Assembly: GCA_031761405.1 (NCBI GenBank)
Contig: JASEVX010000008.1
Coordinates: forward strand, 74,320,014 to 74,384,013
Source: Serripes groenlandicus
Lineage: Eukaryota; Mollusca; Bivalvia; Cardiida; Cardiidae
DNA: 64,000 bases
Reading direction: 5' to 3'
Below, one piece after another: positions 32,174 through 42,298 of the stretch; the stretch's first letter is position 1; each line of letters begins with the position of its first letter. The notes beneath the pieces were generated by a model. It saw nothing but the letters and a program-made list of their open reading frames with translations. It did not search any database and was not told the DNA's origin. Both the position numbers and the translations under genes were made by a program.

Positions 32174-32534
32174 AAACAACTAGAAACTATCTCTCTCTTT
32201 TTTAGTTCTCAAACATGGTTCATTCCTATAAATGAAAGTATCATTACTGAAAAAAGCTTGTTTAGACCAATTTCTCCTTTTGACACAATGTTTTCAAAAG
32301 TGGAAAGGAGGGCAAATCATGCCAGATGAAAATGTTCATGGTTGACAGAACTTGAACATTATTTTATGACTGTCAGTGTCGCAATGTCAAACCATGCTGG
32401 GGTGTAGAGTTTCAGTATCATGTTCAACTCTCTATCTAATAGATAGTAATTCTCCCACCCATGTTTACGTGATATTCAAAATTTGTAAAAATATGTTTTC
32501 AACTCTTTAGATTGTGAGCTTGTCCATTGGAAAA
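32174..32534. other. Spacer with MITE trace
   Basis: CCTATAAATGAAAGTATC, ACCAATTTCTCCTTTTGACA (about 32225-32290) is a MITE interior fragment. The rest is unassigned. Confidence 0.4.
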
Positions 32535-32710
32535 TGTATAAGCTGGCTTTTGTGAAACAGTGCAGATCCATATCAGCCTGTTCATCTCCACAGTCTGATT
32601 AAAAACTCCACTGTTCTATATTTTACATTGTAAAAAGCTTCTGTCAACTTGCATTATAGTCTAATGAGAAGATGGACAGGCTGATGTGGATCTGCACTGT
32701 TTACAGAAGT
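32535..32710. mobile_element. Palindromic MITE with ~40-bp arms
   Basis: TGTGAAACAGTGCAGATCCA and TATCAGCCTG (32551-32580) face CAGGCTGATGTGGATCTGCA and CTGTTTACA (32678-32706). The loop is about 85 bp. No target duplication fixed. Confidence 0.75.
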
Positions 32711-33241
32711 CAATTTGTACCCTTTCACATGGATATATAGGTTCATGAAAAGTTGAATGAATGAATGTATATTGTTTTATGGCGCATCGACAGCTAAGGT
32801 CATTTAGCGCGCAATTAAATTTAATTATTCATGATCCCTGGGTAAACAAACCAGTACTAGGCTAGAAAATGTGCCTTGCCCAAGGGCACTCCACCATGAC
32901 CGTAGTGCCGCGACTGGGGATCGAACCCGGGACACTCGGTTTCGAAATCCCCGACGCTAACCACTCGACCACATCGGATTCCTCATTAAAAGTTGAAATT
33001 CGTCTCCCACACTTTTTAAAAAGTTTGAAATGAAGATTTGGTTGTAAACATTGTGGCAAAAGGATAAATTGCTCATTATGTTTTATGACATTATGTTTTA
33101 AAGTTGTCTGCTGACCCTATGTTTTCAACTCAATTCAATAAATATATACTTTGATTTTTTTTAGATATTTTCCAAATTCTTGCCTAGATATTTTTTAAGT
33201 TGTCTGCTACAGATTTCTTGAAAGTTTGAAAGTGTAAAAGT
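32711..33241. repeat. Segment duplicated at 36899-37201, here with a SINE inside
   Basis: AGTCAATTTGTACCCTTTCA through TGAAAGTGTAAAAGTTTAA matches 36899-37203 except for the 240-bp SINE insertion (SINE plus one target copy). Both copies contain decayed MITE B words (GTAAACATTGTGGCAAAAGG, GTTGTCTGCTGACC). Confidence 0.88.
32758..32987 (-). mobile_element. tRNA-derived SINE, type C, with perfect target duplication
   Basis: Minus strand head ATGTGGTCGAGTGGTTAGCG (A box) and CCGGGTTCGATCCCC (B box), body GTCATGGTGGAGTGCCCTTG, tail GCGCCATAAAACAATATAC and TTCATTCA repeats. Target duplication AAAAGTTGAA at 32748-32757 and 32988-32997. The paralogous segment at 36.9 kb has a single AAAAGTTGAA, giving a direct empty site. 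Confidence 0.95.
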
Positions 33242-33446
33242 TTAAACGTTTCCCACATACGGAGGCTTTCTTATGCCTCTCAGCAGTTGACCTTGGAAAA
33301 CATTGTGGCAAAATTAAGGCATAATTATTTGTTTTGCCATTATGCTTTCAACTTCTTTTTATATTTTTTATAGATCTGTCACATATATTTGCCTAGATGT
33401 TTTTAAATTTGTCTGCTGCAGATGTATTGTATCTGGGAAAGGTTAA
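33242..33446. mobile_element. MITE family B
   Basis: TTAAACGTTTCCCACATACG ... GTATCTGGGAAAGGTTAA; CTCTCAGCAGTTGACCTTGG and TTGTCTGCTGCAGATG. Confidence 0.82.
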
Positions 33447-33457
33447 ACGTTAAAAGA

Positions 33458-34650
33458 GTCCCTTTTATACTTGATATACCTAGCTTATAATTATAGGGTC
33501 ACAATATTTTACTATTGAAATTGTATGTGGCCTTTTCATCCATTAAATTGATTTCATGACAATTTTTGTACAGGATTCCCTTTTATACCTGACATACCCA
33601 GCTTATAATTACAGGGTCACAATATTTTACTATTGAAATTGTATGTGGCCTTTTCATCCATTAAATTGACTTTATGACAATTTTTGTACAGAATTCCCTT
33701 TTATACTTGATATACCCAGCTTATAATTACAGGGTCACAATATTTTACTATTGAAATTGTATGTGACCTTTTCATCTATTAAATTGACTTTATGACAGTT
33801 TTTGTACAGGATTCCCTTTTATACCTGACATACCCAGCTTATAATTACAGGGTCATAATATTTAACTATTGAAATTGTATGTGACCTTTTCATCCATTAA
33901 ATTGACTTTATGACAGTTTTTGTACAGGATTACCTTTTATACCTGACATACCCAGCTTATAATTATAGGGTCACAATATTATACTATTAAAATTGTATGT
34001 GACCTTTTCATCCATTAAATTGACTTCATGACAATTTTTGTACAGGATTCCCTTTTATACCTGACATACCCAGCTTATAATTACAGGGTCACAATATTTT
34101 ACTATTGAAATTGTATGTGGCCTTTTCATCCATTAAATTGACTTTATGACAATTTTTGTACAGGATTCCCTTTTATACTTGATATACCCAGCTTATAATT
34201 ACAGGGTCACAATATTTTACTATTGAAATTGTATGTGGCCTTTTCATCCATTAAATTGACTTTATGACAATTTTTGTACAGGATTCCCTTTTATACTTGA
34301 TATACCCAGCTTATAATTACAGGGTCACAATATTTTACTATTGAAATTGTATGTGACCTTTTCATCTATTAAATTGACTTTATGACAGTTTTTGTACAGG
34401 ATTCCCTTTTATACCTGACATACCCAGCTTATAATTACAGGGTCATAATATTTAACTATTGAAATTGTATGTGACCTTTTCATCCATTAAATTGACTTTA
34501 TGACAGTTTTTGTACAGGATTCCCTTTTATACCTGACATGTATACCCAGCTTATAATTACAGGGTCACAATATTTTACTATTGAAATTGTATGTGACCTT
34601 TTCATCCATTAAATTTGACTTCATGACAATTTTTGTACAGGATTCATTTC
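33458..34650. repeat. 118-bp satellite, about 10 units
   Basis: Unit GATTCCCTTTTATACCTGAC, ATACCCAGCTTATAATTACA, GGGTCACAATATTTTACTAT, TGTATGTGACC, CATTAAATTGACTT, ATTTTTGTACAG. The marker variant TTCATCTATT recurs at 33771 and 34361, 590 bp apart (five units), with the following unit variants repeated in the same order. Confidence 0.95.
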
Positions 34651-34707
34651 ACTTGCTTTCTTCCTTAATTCACCTCATCCAAAAAAAATTATACCACCTT
34701 GAAAACC

Positions 34708-34925
34708 TTAATTCCCGCTTGCAGATGCATTTTGACATATTTCTGAAAACATTCTAAGAAATGGAGAAATTACGCATAATGAGCAATTTATGTTTGCCAC
34801 AATGTCTTTAACTCATTTCAATTATTACTTATACTCTTCACTTTAAAATGGAGATTTTCCTTTTTTTGCTTTGACAGTTCCAGAAGTAATCCACTACAGA
34901 TATGTTATATGTAGGGAAGTGTTAA
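34708..34925. mobile_element. MITE family B, eroded
   Basis: TTAATTCCCGCTTGCAG, GAAATTACGCATAATGAGCA hairpin, and TATGTAGGGAAGTGTTAA. It follows ATTAAATTGACTT-type satellite sequence and is followed by TTAAATTGACTT, so it may sit in a satellite unit. Confidence 0.65.
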
Positions 34926-34934
34926 ATTGACTTT

Positions 34935-35166
34935 TTGTTTTGTTTGTTTTATTGGAGCTTTACCCTGCTTTCAACATTATTTCAGTTATATCACGGCGAC
35001 AGTTCACTTATTCATGATCCCTGGGTAAACAAACCAGTACTAGGCTAGAAAATGTGCCTTGCCCAAGGGCACTCCACCATGACCGTAGTGCCGTGACTGG
35101 GGACCGAACCCGGGACATCCGGTTTCAAATCCCTGACGCTAACCACTCGACCACAGCGGATTCCTG
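34935..35166 (-). mobile_element. tRNA-derived SINE, type C, older copy
   Basis: Same architecture as 32758-32987. The flanks TTAAATTGACTTT (34922-34934) and TTAAGTGGACTTC (35167-35179) look like a diverged 13-bp target duplication. After it a piece of the 118-bp satellite unit continues (TTCATGACAGTTTGTA). Confidence 0.85.
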
Positions 35167-35221
35167 TTAAGTGGACTTCATGACAGTTTGTATCCGATTC
35201 ATTTTTAACTTGCTTTCTTCT

Positions 35222-35345
35222 TTAACCCTTTCCCAACTGCAGACCCATATTAACATATTTACAGCAGACTAGTTTTGAAAACACTGTGGTAAAAGCAATG
35301 TTTCATTTTGCCACAATTGTTTGAGCTCTTTTCAATAGTTATGGT
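35222..35345. mobile_element. MITE family B, left part
   Basis: TTTAACCCTTTCCCAACTGC, AGCAGACTAGTTTTGAAAAC, GTGGTAAAAGC; right half missing. Confidence 0.7.
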
Positions 35346-35508
35346 CCACAAGTTTACTATAGCAGTAAGTCTTATTTCAATTCCAATCATTAATTACATT
35401 TTTTTTTATTGTAATTACACAACAACATTCCCAGACAATAGTCTTCCTACTTAGACTTTTAATTAGCCCAAATATTTATTGTATTTTCAATATATAGCTT
35501 TTTTATAT

Positions 35509-35738
35509 CTTTCCCACAAACAGACGCTTTCTGATGCCTCTGCAGCAGACGACTTTTGAAAACAGTGTGGACAATGAAGAAATTGCTCATAATGAGCAAT
35601 TTCTCCATTTGCCAGTGTTTTCAACTCCAATTAAATATTATACATTCATTTATTCAGATTTTGTTATATTTTTTCCTAAGTGTTTGGGAAATCGTCTGCT
35701 GCAGATTGGATGTATGTGGGAAAGGGGAGTGGGGTTAA
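35509..35738. mobile_element. MITE family B, near full length
   Basis: TCTTTCCCACAAACAGACGC ... ATGTATGTGGGAAAGGGGAG, with GCCTCTGCAGCAGACGACTT, the perfect hairpin GAAATTGCTCATAATGAGCA-ATTTC, and ATCGTCTGCTGCAGATTG. Frames of 60-90 aa across it are not genes. Confidence 0.82.
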
Positions 35739-36294
35739 AGCAAAAACTAGAAATGTTAAATAAAATTACCTTTGTGTCGAAAGTAATCCAATTAACAAAG
35801 TTTTGAACTTTGCTGCATCTATTGGATATATTAATCTACACTGTTTATTTGATCTGCAAACAAACAAAACTAATTTGCTTCGTCATTTTTACTATAGCAA
35901 ATTTCTAACAAGCTAGATAATAATTATTATCTCTTTGTTTTTATCAAAATAAAGATTACTTCAAAGTCAATAGGTATAATTAGTAAATAACACATACTTC
36001 GTACAGATAACATTCTATCTATAACCAACTATCTCATATGATATTTATAGACTCTTACACAATATGTATGATGATCTGAAATTAATGACGTTATCAACAG
36101 TTTTTTAGTTCTATCCCGACAGACAGTTAATTTACCTGTTCATGTGTTTTCTGGCGCTTAATGAAGCAGATGAAATTAATAAACTAATAAAACAATTAGC
36201 ATTTAGATTATGTAGATTACATTTTGGGTAAAATGAGAATATGATATTTAATTTTGGAAATTGGGCTGTAATTCGCAGAATCCACTATACTGGC
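35739..36294. other. AT-rich spacer, no feature recognised
   Basis: No open frame of note, no repeat shared with the rest of the window. Confidence 0.45.
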
Positions 36295-36579
36295 TTCAAT
36301 TCCACCAACATTTATAACTTAGCGCTAAGTAATACTTAAATACTTAAAAGCAATATTTCATCATTTTTGTTTTCCTTATAAAAATGCCATAAGATTTTGT
36401 TTCTTAACAAGTATTGTTAGTCAGCAAGATAACTGTTTATATCAATTTAGCCATTCTAATTTCACTTAAATACATTCCACCATTCATGTTTTACAAAATA
36501 TTATAGGAAACAAAAATGACGAAACAGGCGTTAAGTCTTTAAGTAATACTTAACGCTAAGTAAGGCTTGTGGAATTGGA
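36295..36579. mobile_element. MITE with ~60-bp inverted ends (CAATTCCAC)
   Basis: TTCAATTCCACCAAC ... TTAGCGCTAAGTAATACTT on the left; AAGTAATACTTAACGCTAA and GTGGAATTGGA on the right. The subterminal TTAGCGCTAA is itself palindromic. About 285 bp, no coding capacity. Confidence 0.8.
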
Positions 36580-36834
36580 CCTCAGGCTTCCAAACATAGT
36601 TTATTTAAAGTGTTAAAACTTAATGCTGTTAATTGAATAGGACACACATCTTGCCTGAATCCACTTAAGATTTGTCCCGGTTGAAAATGCGTTTTCACAC
36701 ATCTGAAGCAAATCGCAAATTAGTAGGTTTTGACAGCTCTATTCCCCCAATTTCTCTCTTTCATTATCCAACCAAAGCCTCTATATGATGCGAGTACCCA
36801 CAGCATAGGCTTATAGGGTGTTTTTAGGATGTTA
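36580..36834. other. Spacer with a foldback F trace
   Basis: GAGTACCCACAGCATAGGCT near 36790 recalls an arm of repeat F. No gene. Confidence 0.4.
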
Positions 36835-37201
36835 ACCCTATCCACGATATAGACACTTTCTAACACCTCTGCAGCAGACAACTTTTGAAAACATTCTGAC
36901 AGAAGTCAACTTGTACCCTTTCACATGGATATATAGGTTCATGAAAAGTTGAAATTCGTCTCCCATACTTTTTACAAAGTTTGAAATGAAGATTTGGTTG
37001 TAAACATTGTGGCAAAAGGATAAATTGCTCATTATGTTTTATGACATTATGTTTTAAAGTTGTCTGCTGACCCTATGTTTTCAACTCAATTCAATAATTA
37101 TATACTTTGATTTTTTTTAGATATTTTCCAAATTCTTGCCTCTAGAGATATTTTTCAAGTTGTCTGCCACAGATTTCTTGAAAGTTTGAAAGTGTAAAAG
37201 T
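36834..37201. repeat. MITE left end joined to the paralogue of 32.7-33.24 kb
   Basis: 36834-36900 is a family A/B left end (TTAACCCTATCCACGATATA, CTCTGCAGCAGACAACTTTT). 36899-37201 is the duplicate of 32703-33241 without the SINE: GAAAAGTTGAAATTCGTCTC stands uninterrupted. Confidence 0.85.
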
Positions 37202-37431
37202 TTAACCCTTTCCCTCATATAGACGCTTTCTGACGCCTCTGCTGCAGACGGCTTTTTGAAAACATAGTGACAAAAGAAGAAATTGCACAAAACGTGCAAT
37301 TTCTCCTTTTTCCACAATGTTTTCCACTTTTTGTCATAGGTTATCCATTCAATTATGGAGATTTTCTATGTTTTGACAAAATACGTTCAAAATCGTCTGC
37401 TGCAAAATTGTCATATGAGGGAAAGGGTTAA
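37202..37431. mobile_element. MITE family A, full length (230 bp)
   Basis: TTAACCCTTTCCCTCATATA ... CATATGAGGGAAAGGGTTAA; CTGCTGCAGACGGC, hairpin AATTGCACAAAACGTGCAATT, AATCGTCTGCTGCAAAATTG. Confidence 0.93.
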
Positions 37432-37659
37432 CCCTTTCCCACATACAACAAATATGCAGCAGACGACTTTGAAAAAATATCCGAATTTGTTTGGAAACTT
37501 TCTTTAAATGAAGGTAAAATAATTGAACAGTGTTGAAAACATGATGACAAAAAGAGAAATTGCTCATCTTGAGCAATTTCTTCTTTTGTCGCCATGTTTT
37601 CAAAAAGCTGTCTGCGGCAGAGGCGTTAGAAAGCGTCTATATGAGGAAAGAAGGGTTAA
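37428..37659. mobile_element. Chimeric MITE (B left, A right) sharing a TTAA
   Basis: TTAACCCTTTCCCACATACA and ATGCAGCAGACGACTTTGAA on the left; GCTGTCTGCGGCAGAGGCG, AGAAAGCGTCTATATGAGG and GGGTTAA on the right. The TTAA at 37428-37431 also ends the previous copy. Confidence 0.85.
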
Positions 37660-38033
37660 AGAAATGTTGTTACATTTCTAACAAGATATTTTCAAACAAG
37701 TCTGTTGCGGATTTTGTGAAAGGGGCAAATTATTATTTTGAATGGCATGGCTGACATACTATGGTTAACAAAGGGAAGCGAGTTCATCTAAGAGTCAGAA
37801 TTGATAATAACAATTATTCATATCTGATAACAACAACCTCTCCTGTTATTTTCTAGAAATCATAAATAGCTAGGGAATTGACATTACAATGAACCTAAAG
37901 TTTCTCTATGAAATTAGATCTTAATTGTATTCGAAACATGATTGGTGCTCCAGGAAAATGAACCGTACATGGGTTGAAAAAACTGTTGCCTCCGTATCCA
38001 CGGTTACACACAGTGCAGTCAGATTAGGCTCTT
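37660..38033. other. Spacer, MITE trace at the left edge
   Basis: CAAGTCTGTTGCGGATTTTG (about 37695) is a MITE word. The rest shows nothing; a 99-aa frame starting at 37925 runs into the next MITE and is not convincing. Confidence 0.4.
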
Positions 38034-38260
38034 TTAACCCTCCCTCATATAGACGCTTTCTGCAGATGGCTTTTAGATGGCTTTTTGAAAACATAGTGAC
38101 AAAAGAAAAAATTGCTCAAAACGAGCAATTTCTCCTTTTGCATCAATGTTTTCCACTTTTAGTCATAGGTTATCCATTTAATTATAGAGATTTTCTATTT
38201 TTTGACAAGTTTGTCTGCTGCTGAGGCGTCAGAAAGTGTCTGTATGTGGGAAGTGGTTAA
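38034..38260. mobile_element. MITE A with two left-type ends
   Basis: TTAACCCTCCCTCATATAGA and GACGCTTTCTGCAG on the left; GAGGCGTCAGAAAGTGTCTG and GTGGGAAGTGGTTAA on the right. Both ends are of the GACGCTTTCTG type, probably from recombination between copies. Confidence 0.82.
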
Positions 38261-38782
38261 ATTGTTACAGGTGTAACCTATTACTACGTTCTCCCATTTG
38301 AAATAGTTCACATCCCATTGATGAAATAAATGCTTATAAGTCACTGCATCAAAATAGTGTCATAAAATATATACCTACCCAACTCACCCTTTCTCTATCT
38401 ACTATAGACAGATGACTCTCAACGTGGAGTAGATCTACCTATCATAGGCAGGACTATAGAGCGTTTTGCATATTTCAAGTCCTAAGTTGGCGCTATAACC
38501 CTATGTCTACAGTTGGTACTCACATCATAGGATTTGGATGGAGAGATATTGTGGGAAATAGAGCTATATAAACCTCCTAATTTGCAATGGTTCAGGAACC
38601 AGTCTAGCAACTCTTCACACATTTTGGGTTGAAAACATTGTAGAAATAATTTCTGCAATTTTCAATTTATGCTTCTCCTTATTAAAGTCGAAATGATACT
38701 TTAAGATTGCCTGAAGTGACTGTAATATTTATTTTTTATTAATAAATGTTCAACATATTTCGCAGTAATTATCATATATATA
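38261..38782. other. Spacer with a degraded foldback F copy (38455-38590)
   Basis: GAGCGTTTTGCATATTTCAA, AACCCTATGTCTACAGTTGG and ACTCACATCATAGGATTTGG follow the order of repeat F. A repeated CTATAGACAG/CTATCATAGGCAG motif precedes it. Confidence 0.45.
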
Positions 38783-39010
38783 TTTACCCTTTCCCTCATA
38801 AAGACGCTTTCTGACGTCTCTGCAGCAGACAGCTTTTTGAAAACACAGTGACAAAAGAAGAAATTGCTCAAAATGAACAATTTCTCCTTTTGACACAATG
38901 TTTTCAACTTTTAGTCATAGGTTATCCATTCAATTATAGAGATTTTCCATTTTTTGACAAAATAAGTTCAGTCGTCTGCTGCTAATTTGTCGTATGAGGG
39001 AAAGGGTTAA
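38783..39010. mobile_element. MITE family A, full length
   Basis: TTTACCCTTTCCCTCATAAA ... TATGAGGGAAAGGGTTAA; GTCTCTGCAGCAGACAGC, hairpin AAATTGCTCAAAATGAACAA. Confidence 0.9.
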
Positions 39011-39030
39011 CTGGGTTTTTACCGGCCCAA

Positions 39031-39251
39031 TCAAATCCTTTCCTACATACAGAAAATCTACATCTTAAGATGAGCAATTTCTCCTTTTGCCACAATGATT
39101 ATCTGCTGTACATGTGTGAAAATGTGTCAAATCAAATCCTTTCCTATACATACAGAAAATCTACATTTTAATATGAGCAATTTCTCCTTTTGCCACAATG
39201 ATTATCTGCTACATACATGTGTCAAAATGTGTCTGCAAGTGAGAAAGGGTA
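39031..39251. repeat. Duplicated ~105-bp MITE-like unit
   Basis: AAATCCTTTCCTACATACAG, ATGAGCAATTTCTCCTTTTG, CCACAATGATTATCTGCT and GTGTGAAAATGTGT occur at 39033-39130 and 39140-39250. The second copy ends in GAGAAAGGGT. Confidence 0.75.
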
Positions 39252-39394
39252 TTATGTTCTCAAATGATGAGTTTCTCCTTTTATCTCAGTGTTTTCAATG
39301 CTATATAAATAAGAACTTGCAATTTTTTCCTACCAGACATAGCAAACAGTACCAAACTTCTGGCAAAACTTGTTTTCATAGCATTTTCTTTGTT

Positions 39395-39640
39395 TGCATG
39401 TTGTTTAAAACCGCTCTTAACATTTTCCAGTTATTTCCTGGGTAAGTTACCAGTACTACTAGTGGTTCATTTATCAGCAAATCAGTCATAATGCTAACCG
39501 CAAACCCCTGTGCACCAACGAGGTAAAGCCATTTACTACCATCATGTTAAAGTCTATGGTATGACTCGGCTTGGGAACGAGCCCGCAACCTCTTGAACCC
39601 TCAACATGAACACTCTACCACTACACCAAAAGAGCGGTTC
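39395..39640 (-). mobile_element. tRNA-derived SINE, type B, with head that seeds an array
   Basis: Minus strand TGGTGTAGTGGTAGAGTGTT (A box), GGTTGCGGGCTCGTTCCC (B box), GATGGTAGTAAATGGCTTTA, GTAACTTACCCAGGAAATAA tail. Its head plus the adjoining GAGCGGTTCATAACATC flank is repeated to the right. Confidence 0.8.
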
Positions 39641-39995
39641 ATAACATCTAGTAATAAGATCTAGTCTATGGTATGATTCGGCTTGGGAACGAGCATGCAA
39701 CCTCTTGTACCCTCAACATAAACACTCTACCACTACACCAAAAGAGCGGTTCATAACATCTAGTAATAAGATCTAGTCTATGGTATGATTCGGCTTGGGA
39801 ACGAGCCCGCAACCTCTTGAACCCTCAACAGGAACACTCTACCACTACACCAAAAGAGCGGTTCATAACATCTAGTAATAAGATCTAGTCTATGGTATGA
39901 TTCGGCTTGGGAACGAGCACGCAACCTCTTGTACCCGAGGTGAACACTCTACCACTACACCAACAAGGCGATTTATAACATCTAGTAATAAGATG
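39552..39995 (-). repeat. 112-bp tandem repeat of a SINE head plus flank (4 copies)
   Basis: CGGCTTGGGAACGAGC recurs at about 39567, 39679, 39791 and 39903, spacing 112 bp. Every unit contains an A-box-like (TGTAGTGGTAGAGTG on minus) and a B-box-like (GCTCGTTCCC) segment plus TAGTAATAAGATCTAG flank. The unit is different from the 4.4-8.4 kb array though both begin from a SINE head. Confidence 0.92.
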
Positions 39996-40014
39996 AAGCT
40001 ACCAGTTGGTAATT

Positions 40015-40293
40015 CAGGGCCTTTTTTCCAGAAATTGGGAAGAGGCCTTAGCCTTTCATTTTGGGAAATTTAAGCGCGATTTTTTTGCCAAATTGGGAAA
40101 AATTAGACATATAACATGTGGCTATATATAAATAGTCCTTTTTACAATAACTTAAGACATTTTGGTTTATATAATGCAATTAAACAATCATATTACCTTA
40201 AACAAGACAAATATATCTGTTAATAGTATATTCCATCAATTGGGAAAAAAACTACGTTTAACGGCGTCACTTATATAAGGTAAAAAGGCCCTG
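40015..40293. mobile_element. hAT-like MITE with CAGGG ends and 5-bp target duplication
   Basis: CAGGGCCTTTTTTCC (40015-40029) and GGTAAAAAGGCCCTG (40279-40293) are inverted. TAATT flanks at 40010-40014 and 40294-40298. Length 279 bp, AT-rich, non-coding. Confidence 0.85.
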
Positions 40294-40479
40294 TAATTAT
40301 ATACATTTTGAGTGAAGCCATTACAATGAGTACAGAGTCTGACACCACAAATCAGTATTCGACAATTTCTTCTTTGGAAAATCCTAATATTAACGCCTAA
40401 AAACCCATAAACCAATTTGACAGCTTGTTTAACATTAAGGCTTCAAACAGAATCAGTAATTTACATGTAATTTGTCACT
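40294..40479. other. Spacer, no feature recognised
   Basis: Unremarkable AT-rich DNA between two mobile elements. Confidence 0.4.
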
Positions 40480-40531
40480 TATACGAAAAAAACCCATGAA
40501 TGGTTTTTTTCGCTTATAGTTAACAGGTGTG

Positions 40532-40563
<32 letters not shown>

Positions 40564-41516
40564 CAATAACACATGAAGCTTTCTGAAATGAAACTGGCCA
40601 AATCCATGGGGGCCGCCATTTTGGGTATGTATAAAATGAGCCGAGAAACACGGATTGAAAAAAAATTATTGTCGTCTTTTTAATATTTTTTTTTAAATCG
40701 ATATTTTGGGTATGTATAAAATGACACGAAAAACACGAATTTTTTAAATTATTGTCGTCTTCTTAATATTTTTTTTTTTTAAATCGATATTTATTAAAGT
40801 GTTTTGGGGGAATTAACATTACAAATAAATGGAACTCTGTAAGAAATATGTTTTCCCGTTCGTCAAAAAAACGACAGCATTAGACTTCTACGCCTGAACC
40901 TAAATGTTGACTGTATCGTAGCCAAAGAAGGACGTGACGTCATTTCCGTAACACTTCATCTTGGCGTAACGTCAATGGAGCGACGTCGTTTCCCGCAAAA
41001 AAGTGGTATCAACATGAAATACCCCAAATTCCTATACATGAGCTATTTATCAAACATTGCGGCAAAAGAATAACTTTCTCATAAGGAGCAATTGTTCTTT
41101 TAGCGACAATCTTTCAGAAATGTGACCCCTTACATCATTTGTTCCAGTCATATTGACTGGTTGAAAAAGGCAGTTGCCAGGTGACATCAGCAAAGAGCTG
41201 ATCTTTTTGCTTCTTTACCATAATGCAGGTGATCGATTTAGGATCATCTTGGCCATCATGTTTTAACCTCGTTCATTATAAATGTATTCCTTGATGTTTT
41301 GAAAGTCTTTACTTTATTATTTTCTGTTCGTAATAATAGACGACAGCAATACGAATTCCAAATATTTTTTGATAATGCACGAAACATGACATTAACATTA
41401 TTATTGTCTAGTCAATTACTTATAAATCCTTTTTTATGGCCAAAGTATGCTCTTTAATTTTTGTTTATAATTATCTTGCGTTTTTTTCGTAAATAGGTAG
41501 TACCTATAGATATATT
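40480..41516. mobile_element. 1-kb repeat element K, copy 2
   Basis: Matches 23255-24277 from TTATACGAAAAAA to CTATAGATATATTA. It differs by a ~34-bp poly-T expansion near 40530-40563, a retained ~32-bp segment (TCCGTAACACTTCATCTTGG) and loss of the end of the nested MITE (CAATCTTTCAGAAATGTG). The 82-aa frame of copy 1 is interrupted by an early stop. Confidence 0.82.
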
Positions 41517-41797
41517 AATATTTATATAGTCACCAACTATATTGTCAAAGAAAACCACATTTTTCATGAAAAAAGTGATTTATGATGATGATAGTTAAGT
41601 ATCATGACATGTATAGCATGATTGATTCTCAGCATCAATTTTACCCTTATTTTTACCTTTCAATATTTTAATAATTATCTTGCCAATAAAAAAACAATCC
41701 TTGCAAAATGTTTATGAAGCAAACAACTTTTGAATAAATAAAATAGTGAGTCAAAAGGCAAGATTGCTCATTTTTACCTTCATTCCTTATCATACTT
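41517..41797. other. Spacer, no feature recognised
   Basis: AT-rich; no gene or repeat seen. Confidence 0.4.
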
Positions 41798-42003
41798 TTA
41801 ACCCCTTCCCTTATACGGAAGTTCTGCAGCAGACAACTTTGAACAAATTTTGTCAAAAAATAGAAAATCTCTATAATTGAATGGATAACCTACGACTATA
41901 AGTCGAAAACATTGTGAGCAATTTCTATTTTTGTAACTATGTTTTCTAAAAAGCCGTCTGCTGCAAAGGCGTCAGAAAGCGTCTATATGAGGGAAATTGT
42001 TAA
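41798..42003. mobile_element. MITE family A
   Basis: TTAACCCCTTCCCTTATACG ... ATATGAGGGAAATTGTTAA; GTTCTGCAGCAGACAACTTT and GCCGTCTGCTGCAAAGGCG. The centre is shortened (GAAAACATTGTGAGCAA). Confidence 0.87.
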
Positions 42004-42298
42004 CTAATCCAGTTGGTAACCAAGCAGGCTAATTATACAGGGGTTGTGAGTTTGAACCCCAGTTTGGCCAACATTCATTCAGTCATTAGACAAAAGTCAA
42101 TGTGACAAGGCATTCGTCATCCACCAATGGGATAACAGTCTTATGATGTGGAAAAGCAGCCAGTTACTTCAAAAGTCTATTGTGTGGAGTACTGGTGTGA
42201 GAAAACCATAAAATGCATTAGGAGGTGAACTTGCAGCCGTGATTTTGATTGAGAAATTGTTAAAAACGGTGTTTAACCCAAATCAATAAATCGGTCAT
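42004..42298 (+). mobile_element. tRNA-derived SINE, type A
   Basis: Plus strand: CCAGTTGGTAACCAAGCAGG (A-box region), GGGTTGTGAGTTTGAACCCC (B-box region), then GACAAAAGTCAATG, GGAAAAGCAGCCAGTTAC, GTGTGGAGTACTGGTGTGAG and tail AACGGTGTTTAACCCAAATC. Starts right at the TTAA of the preceding MITE. Confidence 0.85.
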
